Numbered from the stretch's first letter, positions 8,492 through 18,919 are shown. The stretch: DNA of 64,000 nt from an uncultured Prevotellaceae bacterium (GCA_900316975.1 ONFA01000004.1:62001-126000), one strand, 5' to 3'. Translations and numbers: made by a program. Notes: a model not told the origin generated them from the sequence alone.

Positions 8492-10657
8492 TTATAGTCC
8501 TTTCATGCTAAGTTGCAATCTGCCACGTTGCAAATCCACCCCAATCACGCGCACGGTGACATGCTGATGCAGTTGAACTTCTTCGGAGGGGTCTTTCACA
8601 AAGTGATCAGCCAATTCGCTGATGTGGACAAGCCCCTTGGTGTGGACACCTACATCGACAAAACATCCAAAGTTGGTGATGTTGGTGATGATGCCCGGCA
8701 GAACCATGCCGACCTGAACATCTTCCAATTCCTTCACATCCTTAGAGAATTCGAAAACGGTAAGTTGCTGACGAGGGTCACGGCCAGGCTTGTCAAGTTC
8801 CTGCATGATGTCTTCAAGCGTGGGAAGTCCTACTTTATCTGTCACATATCTTTGAATGTCAATATGGCTGCGCAGTTCCTTATCCGCCATCAGTTCAGCT
8901 ACAGAACAGTGCTGGTCTTTTGCCATTCGTTCCACAATAGGATAACTCTCTGGATGCACGGCACTATTGTCCAGGGGTTGTTTACCTCCAGTCACGCGTA
9001 AGAATCCTGCCGCCTGTTCATAGGCTTTGGGACCTAATTTCGGTACTTTCAGCAAATCTTTACGGGAGGTGAAAGCACCATTTTCTGCTCGATAGGTGAC
9101 GATGTTTTGGGCAATGGCAGGACCAAGACCTGAGATGTATGTGAGCAGATGCTTGCTGGCAGTGTTCACGTTCACGCCCACCTTGTTCACACAGAATTCC
9201 ACGGTTTGGTCAAGGGAGTGCTTCAGTTCCTTCTGATCCACATCTTTCTGATACTGCCCCACTCCGATGCTGTTAGGGTCAATCTTCACCAATTCAGCCA
9301 AGGGGTCCATAAGACGACGACCAATGCTGACTGCCCCACGCACGGTCACATCATAGTCGGGAAACTCTTCTCGTGCCACCTTGGAGGCTGAGTAGATGCT
9401 GGCACCGTCTTCACTCACCACAAATATCTGAATCTCTTTGGGCAAACCAAGCCCACGCACAAACTCTTCAGTCTCTCGGCTGGCGGTTCCATTGCCAATG
9501 GAGATGGCTTCAATCTTATATTGCTTAGTGAGTGTCCACAGTTTGTCTGCTGCAGCACGTCGTTCATTCTTAGGAGGATGAGGATAGATGGTCTCGTTGT
9601 GGAGCAGGTTGCCCTCAGCATCAAGACACACCACTTTACAGCCTGTGCGGAAACCTGGATCAAGTGCCAAGACACGCTTCTGTCCCAAAGGAGGTGACAT
9701 AAGCAACTGTTCAAGGTTTTTGACAAAGATGCGGATGGCCTCTCGATCAGCACGTTCTTTGGAGAGGTTGGCAAACTCCGTCTCAATGCTGGGCTTGAGC
9801 AAACGCTTAAAACTGTCTTCAATGGCATCCCACACTAATTCTGCACTCTTGCTCGAATTGCGCAGGAATTGTCGATCCAACCTGTCAAGGCATCGTTCAT
9901 CATCACCACTGATGCTCACTCTCAAGAAGCCCTCGGCCTCACCTCTTCGCATAGCCAGCAGACGGTGGGAGGCACACTTGGCAAGTTTTTCCGAGAAATC
10001 AAAATAGTCACGGAATTTCTGTGCTTTTTGTTCCCATTCCTCTTCCTCCTCCTTCGTCTTTGCCTTAGCCTTCACTTTCACAGAAGTGATGACAGCATCT
10101 TTTTTGAAGTTGAAACGCATAATGTTTCTTGCTTCTTCACTCTCGCTCACCTGTTCGGCAATGATGTCTTGCGCACCCTGTATGGCTTCCTCCATACTTG
10201 CCACACCCTTTTCTTTGCAGACAAACTCCTTTGCCTTCTTGTTCACATCCGCAGCAGGGTTTTGCAACATCAGAAAAGTTGCCAATGGCTCCAATCCCTT
10301 TTGTCGAGCCACCTCTGCACGGGTCTTCCTCTTGGGTTTGAACGGCAGGTATATATCCTCCAATTCGGTACTGTCCCAAGAACCTTCCACACGAGACTTC
10401 AACTCTGGGGTCAGTTTGCCCTGCTCCTCAATGGTTTTCAGAATGGTCTCCTTGCGTTTTGCCAACTCGTTCAATTTCTCCAGTTGGTCACTTACACTCG
10501 CCACTTGCACTTCGTCAAGGGCACCTGTCACTTCTTTTCGGTATCGGCTGATGAACGGGATGGTGCACCCCTCTTCCAAAAGTTCTACAGTACCAGCAAC
10601 CTGCCGTTCACTGATGCCTGTTGCCTTCGATATGAGTTTTGTAAAAATTGTATTCAT
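8492..10657 (-). CDS. tex: Tex-family transcription accessory/RNA-binding protein
   Basis: The product is 721 residues from the ATG at 10657. It has the full Tex layout: an N-terminal helical part with the family motif TIPFISRYRKEVTG, a YqgF-like RNase H fold (VLALDPGFRTGCKV), helix-hairpin-helix repeats (LTYISGLGPAIAQNIV), and a C-terminal S1 RNA-binding domain (NITNFGCFVDVGVHTKGLVHI). Tex binds nucleic acid and is linked to transcription of some genes, but its exact role is not settled. A longer frame from 10705 exists, but the promoter box lies inside that extension. The box is only 4 nt from the ATG, implying a leaderless transcript. Confidence 0.95.
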   Translation of the reverse strand: MNTIFTKLISKATGISERQVAGTVELLEEGCTIPFISRYRKEVTGALDEVQVASVSDQLEKLNELAKRKETILKTIEEQGKLTPELKSRVEGSWDSTELEDIYLPFKPKRKTRAEVARQKGLEPLATFLMLQNPAADVNKKAKEFVCKEKGVASMEEAIQGAQDIIAEQVSESEEARNIMRFNFKKDAVITSVKVKAKAKTKEEEEEWEQKAQKFRDYFDFSEKLAKCASHRLLAMRRGEAEGFLRVSISGDDERCLDRLDRQFLRNSSKSAELVWDAIEDSFKRLLKPSIETEFANLSKERADREAIRIFVKNLEQLLMSPPLGQKRVLALDPGFRTGCKVVCLDAEGNLLHNETIYPHPPKNERRAAADKLWTLTKQYKIEAISIGNGTASRETEEFVRGLGLPKEIQIFVVSEDGASIYSASKVAREEFPDYDVTVRGAVSIGRRLMDPLAELVKIDPNSIGVGQYQKDVDQKELKHSLDQTVEFCVNKVGVNVNTASKHLLTYISGLGPAIAQNIVTYRAENGAFTSRKDLLKVPKLGPKAYEQAAGFLRVTGGKQPLDNSAVHPESYPIVERMAKDQHCSVAELMADKELRSHIDIQRYVTDKVGLPTLEDIMQELDKPGRDPRQQLTVFEFSKDVKELEDVQVGMVLPGIITNITNFGCFVDVGVHTKGLVHISELADHFVKDPSEEVQLHQHVTVRVIGVDLQRGRLQLSMKGL

Positions 10658-10661
10658 GATG

Positions 10662-10669
10662 CAAAGGTA
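10662..10669 (-). promoter_or_regulatory. tex promoter box TACCTTTG abutting the start codon
   Basis: The minus strand reads TACCTTTG and ends 4 nt before the tex ATG at 10657. Transcription would begin at or within the start codon. Confidence 0.65.
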
Positions 10670-10802
10670 AGAAAAAAATGAAAGAATGTACAACATTTTT
10701 CGCACACTCCAATTTTTCTAACACAAATTTGCGTAGTAACAGGGAAAAAACTGCATGTTGGTCAAAAGAATCTTTAAAAAGGGACTCCTTTGGAGATTTT
10801 CT

Positions 10803-10834
10803 TTTGATGAATTGGATTTTTTGTCGTAATTTTG
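10803..10834 (+). promoter_or_regulatory. Promoter TTTG-N20-TAATTTTG
   Basis: TTTG (10803-10806) and TAATTTTG (10827-10834) are 20 nt apart, which is ideal spacing. The next gene starts 144 nt downstream, and that leader contains a GC-rich stretch (about 10890-10925, with a run of eight G residues). Nothing else is seen between 10658 and 10978. Confidence 0.75.
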
Positions 10835-10978
10835 CGGCAAATAAATGTTAAGGGTAAAGGTTGAAAACCATGCTGCGTGTTAAGTGAAATGCCCTCTCCG
10901 ACTCCCCAGGGGGGGGAGGAGTGAGGAATTGGAACTTTCAACCCTCTACTCTAATCTCTAAACACGAAACTTTAAGAA

Positions 10979-11974
10979 ATGGAGAATCAGGAAATAGTCA
11001 AGTGGGGATTCATCGGCTGCGGTGAGGTGACGGAGAAGAAGAGCGGACCTGCTTTTGGCAAGATTGAAGGCAGCGAAGTGGTGGCTGTAATGAGCCGCGA
11101 CAGAGACAAGGCAAGGTCTTATGCTGAGCGTCATGGCATCAAAAAGTTTTATGCTGACGCTCAGTCACTGGTAAGCGACCCCGAGGTGACAGCCGTGTAT
11201 ATCGCCACTCCCCCATCCTCTCACGCCACTTTTGCCATCATGGCGATGAAGGCGGGGAAACCTGCATACATAGAGAAACCGCTGGCTGCCAGTTATGAGG
11301 ATTGCCTGAGGGTGAATCGCATTAGCGGGCTGACGGGGATTCCTTGTTTTGTGGCCTTCTACAGAAGATACATGCCTTATTTTGAGCGGGTGAAACAGAT
11401 TGTGTTTGATGGCGAAATCGGGAGTGTGCTGACTGTGCAGATTCGTTTCGCCGTGCCACCGAGGGAACTTGACTACAGGAGCGGAAAGGAATTGCCGTGG
11501 AGATTACAGCCGGAGGTGGCCGGAGGTGGTGGATATTTCTACGACCTTGCGGCTCATCAGATTGACTTGTTGCAATATTGGTTTGGACCTATTGTCGAGG
11601 CTGAGGGTTTCTGTCAGAACATGGCTGGATTGTATAAGGTGGAAGACACGTTCAATGCCTGTTTCCGATTCAGCAACGGATTGACAGGCAGTGCTTCATG
11701 GTGTTTTGTGGCACATGAGTCGGCACGAAGGGACAGAATCTCCATTGTGGGCACGAAAGGAAAGATTGTGTTTTCGGTGTTTGACTATGAGCCAATCGTT
11801 CTTGACACGGAACGTGGACAGGAGCAGATTATTGTGCCGAATCCCCCACATGTGCAGATGGGACTGATTGAGAAGGTGGTGAGACACTTGAGGGGCATGG
11901 AGAAATGCGATTGCGACTCTCTGAGTGCCACACCTACAAACTGGGTGATGGACAGAATATTGGGAAAAGTGTAA
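10979..11974 (+). CDS. Gfo/Idh/MocA-family oxidoreductase
   Basis: The product is 331 residues. The Rossmann dinucleotide-binding motif WGFIGCGEVTEKK is at the N-terminus. The family signature EKPLA (the catalytic Lys) lies near residue 100, and DLAAHQIDLLQYWFG supplies the conserved His/Asp of the C-terminal domain. These enzymes are NAD(P)-dependent dehydrogenases or reductases of sugars and inositols, and the substrate is not predictable here. There is no signal peptide. The DUF4421 gene follows after 96 nt of a GC-rich spacer similar in style to the one upstream. Confidence 0.9.
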   Translation: MENQEIVKWGFIGCGEVTEKKSGPAFGKIEGSEVVAVMSRDRDKARSYAERHGIKKFYADAQSLVSDPEVTAVYIATPPSSHATFAIMAMKAGKPAYIEKPLAASYEDCLRVNRISGLTGIPCFVAFYRRYMPYFERVKQIVFDGEIGSVLTVQIRFAVPPRELDYRSGKELPWRLQPEVAGGGGYFYDLAAHQIDLLQYWFGPIVEAEGFCQNMAGLYKVEDTFNACFRFSNGLTGSASWCFVAHESARRDRISIVGTKGKIVFSVFDYEPIVLDTERGQEQIIVPNPPHVQMGLIEKVVRHLRGMEKCDCDSLSATPTNWVMDRILGKV

Positions 11975-12070
11975 GAGACCCTCTCTGTCCTGCGGACATC
12001 TCCCCCGCAATGGGGAGAACCATGCGGGATATGAGTGGGAAAGGTTTAGGTTTAGGTTAAAGTCAGAGTT

Positions 12071-13228
12071 ATGTATAAATACATGAAACGAGTTGTGTGT
12101 GTAGCTTGGCTGATGATGGTGTCGGGCATGGTTGCTACGGCACAGGATGACTCTATACGTGTGGTTGAGGAGGTGGAGAAGCAGACTCTTGACAGTATTG
12201 TGGTGACGGAGAGAACTCAAAACTCTCCCCCAAAAACTCTAAGTCCAAAGAGGCCTTCTTTGCCCCTGCGCATGATGAGTAGTGTAGAGAATTTCTTCAT
12301 GGGATGTGACACGGCTTATGTGACGCCTCAGAAGTATAATCTGACGGCTCAGATGGAACTTTCCTACTGGCACGACTACTACTTCCTAAGGTCTTCGCAG
12401 ACGGGTAATACCATGGTGATTCAGTCTGACCCTTCTGTCATCCTTGGAGGATATGTCTATTACAGCATCTTCGGATATGGTGCCGTATGGAACCTGAACG
12501 ACCTGGGCATCAAAGCGGGCAAGACTAATGGCACGTCACTGAGGCAGTCGTTTGTGATTCACACTGCGAAGTTTTTTGCCGAGTATTATACGTTCAATTC
12601 TGGTAAGGGTGCGGAGATTAGGAGTGTGAGCGGAATTGAAACGAAGGGAAAAGACAGAACTTTTCATGGCCTGGACTCCCGCTGCAATGGGTTTAGTGTC
12701 ATGTACTTGTTCAACAACAGGCATTTCTCTTGGCCTGCTGCCTTTGGGGCGAATGCTGTGCAGCGAAAGAGTTGTGGCAGTTGGAGCATTGGATTTCAAT
12801 ATAACCACCAACGCATCACATTTAACAAGGAGGAATTGCCTGACTACATCAAAGAGGATATAGACTCTACGCTGCTTTTCACTAAAGTGAACTACAATGA
12901 CTATAGCGTGAGCGCGGGATATAATTACAACTGTGTGTTGGGACGCAATGTGCTCTTTGCCATATCGTTCATTCCCAGTATTGGTTACCGAAGGTCGAAT
13001 ATCACGGAAGCTGAAGATTTAGGACGCTCCATCCTGAACAACATATCCACTGACTTTAACCTGCGAATGTCCATCTTTTGGAACAACACGAGGATGTTCA
13101 GCGGACTGATATTGGAAGCACACACCTATGACTACAGGAAGGACAAGTTTGGTCTGACCAACACCTACGGGACATTAAAATACCTGTTAGGAGTGAACTT
13201 TTGGAGGAAACCGCAACGGAAGACTTAG
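12071..13228 (+). CDS. DUF4421-type outer-membrane protein
   Basis: The product is 385 residues with a signal peptide (cleavage near VATAQ, about residue 25). The rest is rich in alternating aromatic segments (LTAQMELSYWHDYYFLR, YSVSAGYNYNC, LRMSIFWNNTRMFSGLIL), suggesting an outer-membrane beta-barrel, and overall it resembles the Bacteroidota DUF4421 family. No enzymatic motif is seen. An alternative start at 12083 (MKRVVCV) gives a more compact signal peptide. It is followed 60 nt later by the first CotH-domain gene and may be co-transcribed with it. Confidence 0.72.
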   Translation: MYKYMKRVVCVAWLMMVSGMVATAQDDSIRVVEEVEKQTLDSIVVTERTQNSPPKTLSPKRPSLPLRMMSSVENFFMGCDTAYVTPQKYNLTAQMELSYWHDYYFLRSSQTGNTMVIQSDPSVILGGYVYYSIFGYGAVWNLNDLGIKAGKTNGTSLRQSFVIHTAKFFAEYYTFNSGKGAEIRSVSGIETKGKDRTFHGLDSRCNGFSVMYLFNNRHFSWPAAFGANAVQRKSCGSWSIGFQYNHQRITFNKEELPDYIKEDIDSTLLFTKVNYNDYSVSAGYNYNCVLGRNVLFAISFIPSIGYRRSNITEAEDLGRSILNNISTDFNLRMSIFWNNTRMFSGLILEAHTYDYRKDKFGLTNTYGTLKYLLGVNFWRKPQRKT

Positions 13229-13288
13229 ATGAAAGAATACTCTTTATATACACGACAAAAAGATTAACCTAAAAGCAAAAGTAAAAAA

Positions 13289-16200
13289 ATGAATATGATG
13301 AATAAACTGTACACTGTTCTTTTCCTAACCTGCGCTTCTTTGTCTGGACATGCGCAGAAGGCATGGATTGATGTGACCGATGCCTACATGATCAATCCGA
13401 GATTTGACAACAATGACCTCGTTACAGGCTGGGAGGGCACTGAATATGGTGCCTATAACCCGGCAGGGAATGCTGAACATTATGAGAGGATTTATGATTC
13501 GTACCAGACACTCTCTGGACTGAAGGCGGGCACGTATCGTGTCAGTGTCAATGCATTTTACCGTTGTGGAGACGCCAACAATGACTATAGCATTTATAGT
13601 TCTGGAAATTATGAAAGTTACCAGCACTCCCGTCTTTATGCACGTTCAAGCAAGAACTATTATGATTCACCCATTGCACTGGCATCGTCGGGTGCCCAGG
13701 AAAAATCGCTTGGAGGTGGCATTAGTGTGGTAGGCTCGACATGGGAGTTGATAGGCAATGATTGGCAGGAGGTAGGCTATTACATTCCGAACAATATGGA
13801 GGCTGCTGACTACTGGTTCAAGGCTGGACTGTATAATAATTATGTAGACTGTGAAGTGGAAAGTGATGGAGTGCTGACAGTCGGAATCAGAAAGGATGAA
13901 ATTGTCGGGATGGACTGGACCTGTCTTGACAACTGGAAATTGGAGTATTATGGCACTGTTATCAGTGTCACTTCCATAACCTTGTCTGAAACGAGTCTGG
14001 AGATGGCTCAGTCAGAGATTCACGACCTCACAGCAACGGCTCTGCCTACCAATGCCACTTTCCCGAATGTGTCATGGTCATCGACCAAGGAAAGTGTGGC
14101 AACAGTAGATAGTAAAGGTCAAATCAAGGCTGTCGGCATTGGCGTTTGTTATATCGTTGCCACTGCGAAGGATGGCAGCAACCAGAAAGCTTATTGCAGG
14201 GTGACAGTCAAGAGAGATGAGCCTACGAGTGAGAATCTCGTCATTAACGAAATCATGGCTGCCAATGTGGATGTGTATCTTGACCCGTCATTCAACTATG
14301 GCAGTTGGGTGGAGTTGTATAATCCGACTGACAGAAGTGTCTCTTTGGGCGGTCTTTACATTACGGACGACCCGAACAACCTGAAAAAGAATCAGCTGCT
14401 GAACACTTACGGCGCTATTCCTGCGCATGGATATGCTTTGCTCAATTTTGACCATCATGAGGAATGGACGATGCCTTCATTCCGCCAGATTGATGACAAA
14501 TTGGATTGTGATGGTGGCATCATCATCATCTCTGATGGCACTAACATCATTGCTCAGCAGGAGTATCCTGAAGCCATCTCACGAACTTCTTATGCCCGCA
14601 AAACGGATGGCGGCGCTGAATGGGGTGTGACGGGAAGACCTTCGCCGGGGGCTTCGAATCAGGTGAACGGCGGGTTTGCCACGCAGCAGTTGGCGGCTCC
14701 GTCAGTGGATAGGGACGGGCAGCGTTTCAGCGCCTCCCTGCTGGTGAGCGTGAACATTCCCCAGGGGGCTACATTGAGATACACGACAGATGGTTCGACT
14801 CCTACCCTTGAGAATGGAGAGACTTCGAAAACGGGTCTTTTCAGGGTGACTAACAATGTGTGCTATCGGTTCCGCTTGTTCCAAGAGGGGTATTTGCCGT
14901 CGCCTGTGGTGACTCGTTCCTACATCTATGAGAATAAGGATTATCCCTTCCCTATCGTCTCGGTGGTGACTCAGAATGACAACATCTATTCGACGGATTA
15001 TGGCGTGTTCCAGAGGGGTCCTCATGGACGTCCGGGCAATGGACAAACGAGCAACTGCAACTGGAACATGGACTGGGACCGTCCTGTCTCATTTGAGTAC
15101 ATCACGGAACAGAATGAATGCCTTGTATCTCAGGAGTGTGACCTCTCTGTGTGTGGTGGCTGGACTCGTGCCTCCAATCCGAAATCATTCAAACTGAAGG
15201 CTTCCAAGGCTTACGACATGAACAATTTCTTCCAAGCACAACTCTTTGAGGAGAAGCCTTACATCAAGAATAAGACTTTACAGATTCGCAATGGCGGTAA
15301 TGACGGAAGTTGCCGCATCAGGGATGTTGCCATTCAGCAGGTGGTGTCGCGAAGCGGCCTCTATGTAGATTACCAGGCATGGCAACCAGTGCATGTGTTC
15401 ATCAATGGTAGCCACTATGCCGTGCTGAACATGCGTGAACCTAACAACAAGCATCATGCCTATGCCAACTATGGCATCGACACGGACGAAATGGATCAGT
15501 TTGAAATCTGCCCCGACTCGGGCTATGTGCAGATGGAAGGCACGAAAGAGAGTTTCGACAGGTTGATGAAGCTGTGTGAGAATGCTGCCGATGACAAGAC
15601 GTATGAGGAAATTGCCCAATTGCTAGACGTTGATGAATTCATCAACTACATGGCTGTGGAACTCCATATCGGCAACTGGGACTGGCCTCAGAACAATGCG
15701 AAGGGTTTCAGAGACAGAAATGAGGGCAAGTTCCACTTTGTGCTCTTTGACCTTGACGGGGCTTTCAGTGTGGGCGCTGGTGATATATTCAACACCTTCT
15801 TCAACAAGGAACACTACCGGTTTGACACCTTGCACGGATATGACTATTCAAAGGACGAGAGCATTGAGGGCAAGCGCCTTAGCGAGCAAATTGAGTTGGT
15901 GACACTGTTCAAGAACCTGCTGGCGAACGACACTTTCAGAAAGAAGTTCATCGATGCTTTCTGTCTGTTGGGTGGCTCTGTGTTTCAGCAGTATAAGGTG
16001 GAAGAGATTGTGAATGAGGCGGCTTCTTATCTCGCCACAGGTGGGTTTGTGAATCCTTGGAGCACTGCCAACGATGTGATGAACAAGTTAGGGTCGCGCA
16101 ACAACAGTGCCACACAGGCTTTGCAGAATTGCAACTACATGCAGCTGCAGGGGGTGGAACGTCAGAAAGTAAAGTTCTCTGCCAATGTGGAAGGAGCAAG

Positions 16201-17704
16201 GGTGATGATGAATGACATAGAAGTGCCATACACGGAGTTTGATGGTTATTTGTTCGGTCCTGTCACCTTGAAGGCTCAGGCTCCTGCAGGCTATCGGTTC
16301 TATGGATGGAAGAGCACTGGAACGACCCAAACAAAGAGCGTCTTCACCACTGGCGAAAATTGGAAGTATTACGACAAAGGCTCGCTGGATGGCACAAATT
16401 GGAAGTCGTCAACATACAACGACACTCAATGGAATAGTGGTGCTGCCCGCATCGGCTATGACGAAAACAATTGGCACTCTGGACTCAAGACGAAAACGGA
16501 GAGTTATCTGACCACGTACTATATACGCAAATCATTCAATCTTGCAACCAGCCCATCCGCTACCGATGAGTTCATCTTGGACTATGTGATTGATGACGGC
16601 ATGATTGTCTATGTCAATGGTGTGGAAGCCGGGCGTTACAACATGCCTTCGGGCACTATATTATATAATGATGTGGCAACCACGCATGCACACAACAATC
16701 CTGATACGGGTCAAATGACTCTGAAAGGGTCGCTCTTCAAAAAGGGGAAGAATGTGATTGCTGTGGAGGTGCACAACAACAGCACGACATCGAGTGACAT
16801 CCTTTGGGACGCTTCTCTCTCTACCATTGTGCAAAACACGACAGATGAATATCTCTCCACAAAGGAGGAATACACGCTACCATCGTCTGGTACACAGAAT
16901 ATCGAAGCGGTGTTTGAGCCATTGCCCAAGTCGGAAATGCTGGCGGAGGGCATCACTCCTGTCCGCGTGAATGAGGTCAGCGCCGCCAACTCCATCTATG
17001 TCAATGATTACTTCAAGAAAAATGACTGGATTGAGCTGTACAACACCACTGACGAGCCTATTGACATCAAGGGCATGTACATCTCAGACAACACCACGAA
17101 GCCAGAGAAGTATCAGGTTCCTTCCGATGACGTGAACATCAACACCATCATTCCTGCCCATGGATACAAGGTCATCTGGTGTGACAAACTTGACAACATC
17201 GGTGCTGACATCCACACATCCTTCAAGTTGGCTTCTGAGGGTGGAGAAATTGTCATCACCACGAAGGACTACTCTGATGTGCTGACCTACGGGGAGCACC
17301 TCGGCACTCAGACTTTCGGTCGCTATCCTGATGGAGCAAATGACACCTACGTAATGAATGTGCCCACCATCGCCAAGGCGAATCAGATTGGCTCTTATGA
17401 CGAACTATTCATTAAGCCAGTTGATCCAACACCAGAGCCTGACGCCATCCGCTCCTACACAAAAGAAGGAGGCATCACCATCGCCTATGTGGATGGAGTC
17501 GTCAATGTCAAGAGTGAGGAATCTCCCATTCGGACTGCTAACATCTACAATATGTCGGGCATAAAGATGGGGACAACACTGTTTGGCAATGCCGGGAGCC
17601 ACTTCGTAACCATCAATGTGGCTGGACTCCCCAAAGGCATCTACATTGTTAAGGCAACAACCGAAGATGGCAATGAGTGCCATGTCAAATTCGTCATAAA
17701 GTAA
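13289..17704 (+). CDS. Giant secreted CotH-kinase-domain protein with lamin-tail and Big2 domains
   Basis: The product has 1471 residues. Domains in order: signal peptide (to about 23); a jelly-roll domain with GLKAGTYRVSVNAFYRCG (to about 225); a bacterial Ig-like (Big2) domain (about 230-305); a lamin-tail domain starting LVINEIMAAN (about 316-450); a chitobiase-C-like domain with LRYTTDGSTPT (about 475-545); and a CotH kinase-like domain (about 550-890). The CotH domain has VFINGSHYAVLNMREPNN at about 703 and FHFVLFDLDGAF at about 815-826, giving the DxD-type metal motif. It is followed by a linker and beta-domain, a second lamin-tail domain (about 1225-1360), and a C-terminal tail with NIYNMSGIK...GLPKGIYIVK, like type IX secretion sorting domains. 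CotH proteins phosphorylate spore-coat or other secreted proteins in better-studied cases. Activity here is inferred. Confidence 0.88.
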   Translation: MNMMNKLYTVLFLTCASLSGHAQKAWIDVTDAYMINPRFDNNDLVTGWEGTEYGAYNPAGNAEHYERIYDSYQTLSGLKAGTYRVSVNAFYRCGDANNDYSIYSSGNYESYQHSRLYARSSKNYYDSPIALASSGAQEKSLGGGISVVGSTWELIGNDWQEVGYYIPNNMEAADYWFKAGLYNNYVDCEVESDGVLTVGIRKDEIVGMDWTCLDNWKLEYYGTVISVTSITLSETSLEMAQSEIHDLTATALPTNATFPNVSWSSTKESVATVDSKGQIKAVGIGVCYIVATAKDGSNQKAYCRVTVKRDEPTSENLVINEIMAANVDVYLDPSFNYGSWVELYNPTDRSVSLGGLYITDDPNNLKKNQLLNTYGAIPAHGYALLNFDHHEEWTMPSFRQIDDKLDCDGGIIIISDGTNIIAQQEYPEAISRTSYARKTDGGAEWGVTGRPSPGASNQVNGGFATQQLAAPSVDRDGQRFSASLLVSVNIPQGATLRYTTDGSTPTLENGETSKTGLFRVTNNVCYRFRLFQEGYLPSPVVTRSYIYENKDYPFPIVSVVTQNDNIYSTDYGVFQRGPHGRPGNGQTSNCNWNMDWDRPVSFEYITEQNECLVSQECDLSVCGGWTRASNPKSFKLKASKAYDMNNFFQAQLFEEKPYIKNKTLQIRNGGNDGSCRIRDVAIQQVVSRSGLYVDYQAWQPVHVFINGSHYAVLNMREPNNKHHAYANYGIDTDEMDQFEICPDSGYVQMEGTKESFDRLMKLCENAADDKTYEEIAQLLDVDEFINYMAVELHIGNWDWPQNNAKGFRDRNEGKFHFVLFDLDGAFSVGAGDIFNTFFNKEHYRFDTLHGYDYSKDESIEGKRLSEQIELVTLFKNLLANDTFRKKFIDAFCLLGGSVFQQYKVEEIVNEAASYLATGGFVNPWSTANDVMNKLGSRNNSATQALQNCNYMQLQGVERQKVKFSANVEGARVMMNDIEVPYTEFDGYLFGPVTLKAQAPAGYRFYGWKSTGTTQTKSVFTTGENWKYYDKGSLDGTNWKSSTYNDTQWNSGAARIGYDENNWHSGLKTKTESYLTTYYIRKSFNLATSPSATDEFILDYVIDDGMIVYVNGVEAGRYNMPSGTILYNDVATTHAHNNPDTGQMTLKGSLFKKGKNVIAVEVHNNSTTSSDILWDASLSTIVQNTTDEYLSTKEEYTLPSSGTQNIEAVFEPLPKSEMLAEGITPVRVNEVSAANSIYVNDYFKKNDWIELYNTTDEPIDIKGMYISDNTTKPEKYQVPSDDVNINTIIPAHGYKVIWCDKLDNIGADIHTSFKLASEGGEIVITTKDYSDVLTYGEHLGTQTFGRYPDGANDTYVMNVPTIAKANQIGSYDELFIKPVDPTPEPDAIRSYTKEGGITIAYVDGVVNVKSEESPIRTANIYNMSGIKMGTTLFGNAGSHFVTINVAGLPKGIYIVKATTEDGNECHVKFVIK

Positions 17705-17787
17705 GAAAAAAAGGTGTTTTATTATCAAAAGTGGACTCCTCGCGAAAATAATTGAAATTTGAATGAAGAAGAATGAATATTTTGTTC

Positions 17788-17795
17788 TATATTTG
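17788..17795 (+). promoter_or_regulatory. galE promoter box TATATTTG
   Basis: TATATTTG is a full match to TAnnTTTG, 89 nt before the galE ATG. It shows that galE has its own promoter after the CotH gene. Confidence 0.65.
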
Positions 17796-17884
17796 CAAAA
17801 CCAAACATAAAACAAAAACGATTCACTCTTCTTCATTCATTTTATATGAATAACACTAATTATTAAACATTAAACTGCACATAC

Positions 17885-18919
17885 ATGAAAGAAACAATCC
17901 TTGTGACTGGTGGAACCGGATTCATAGGCTCACATACCACAGTAGAACTCCAGCAAGCGGGTTACGATGTGGTCATTATCGACAACTTATCAAACTCAAA
18001 CGCCTCTGTTATTGATGGCATCGAAAAAATCACAGGCATTCGTCCTGCATTTGAAAAGATAGACCTTAATGACTTCGCAGCAACAGAAGCCGTATTCAAA
18101 AAATATAGCATCAAGGGTTGCATCCACTTTGCAGCATCAAAAGCCGTCGGGGAATCGGTGGAAAAGCCCCTGCTCTACTACCGCAACAATCTCAACTCAC
18201 TCATGAATGTTCTTGAACTCATGACCAAGTATGGCGGCAAGGGCATCATATTCTCCTCTTCATGTACCGTGTATGGTCAGCCTACCAAGGAGAATCTGCC
18301 AGTCACAGAACAGGCGCCTATTCAAAAAGCATTGTCACCTTATGGCAACACGAAGCAAATTAACGAGGAAATCATTCAAGACTACATCCATTCGGGTGCA
18401 CCCATCAAGTCTGTCATCCTCCGTTACTTCAACCCGATTGGCGCCCACCCTTCTGCACTGATTGGAGAATTGCCTAACGGAGTGCCGATGAACCTCATCC
18501 CATTTGTCACCCAGACAGCCATCGGTATCCGCAAACAGCTGAAAGTGTTCGGAAATGACTATGACACCCCAGACCACACTTGTATCCGAGATTACATTTA
18601 TGTGGTTGATTTGGCCAAAGCACATGTAAAGGCTATGCAGCGAGTTCTCGAACAAGACACAGACCCCATTGAGGTGTTCAACATCGGCACAGGACATGGT
18701 TATTCCACTCTTGAGATTGTTGAAGGCTTTGAAAGAGCGACAGGCGTAAAACTGCCTTGGGAATATGCACCACGTCGTGAAGGTGACATTGAAGCCATTT
18801 GGGGTAATGTGGACAAAGCCAACAAGGTGCTCGGCTGGAGTGCTGACACCCCACTCGACGACATCCTTCGCTCAGCATGGAAATGGCAAAAGAAACTTCG
18901 TGCTGAAGGTGTACAATAA
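17885..18919 (+). CDS. galE: UDP-glucose 4-epimerase
   Basis: The product has 344 residues, the usual length. It opens with ILVTGGTGFIGSHT, the NAD-binding glycine motif of extended short-chain dehydrogenases. It then shows the SSSCTVYG segment and the active-site YGNTK (YxxxK) motif, with HTCIRDYIYVVDLAKAH characteristic of GalE. It interconverts UDP-glucose and UDP-galactose in the cytoplasm, supplying galactose for Leloir catabolism and for surface polysaccharides. It lies between the two secreted giant-protein genes but has its own promoter and terminator, so a functional link with them is not required. Confidence 0.96.
   Translation: MKETILVTGGTGFIGSHTTVELQQAGYDVVIIDNLSNSNASVIDGIEKITGIRPAFEKIDLNDFAATEAVFKKYSIKGCIHFAASKAVGESVEKPLLYYRNNLNSLMNVLELMTKYGGKGIIFSSSCTVYGQPTKENLPVTEQAPIQKALSPYGNTKQINEEIIQDYIHSGAPIKSVILRYFNPIGAHPSALIGELPNGVPMNLIPFVTQTAIGIRKQLKVFGNDYDTPDHTCIRDYIYVVDLAKAHVKAMQRVLEQDTDPIEVFNIGTGHGYSTLEIVEGFERATGVKLPWEYAPRREGDIEAIWGNVDKANKVLGWSADTPLDDILRSAWKWQKKLRAEGVQ

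Noticed and set aside
10890-10925. GC-rich segment with a run of eight G residues as a regulatory RNA
   Set aside because: A similar GC-rich segment (about 11975-12030) has another sequence and no stable shared hairpin, so I could not support a function.
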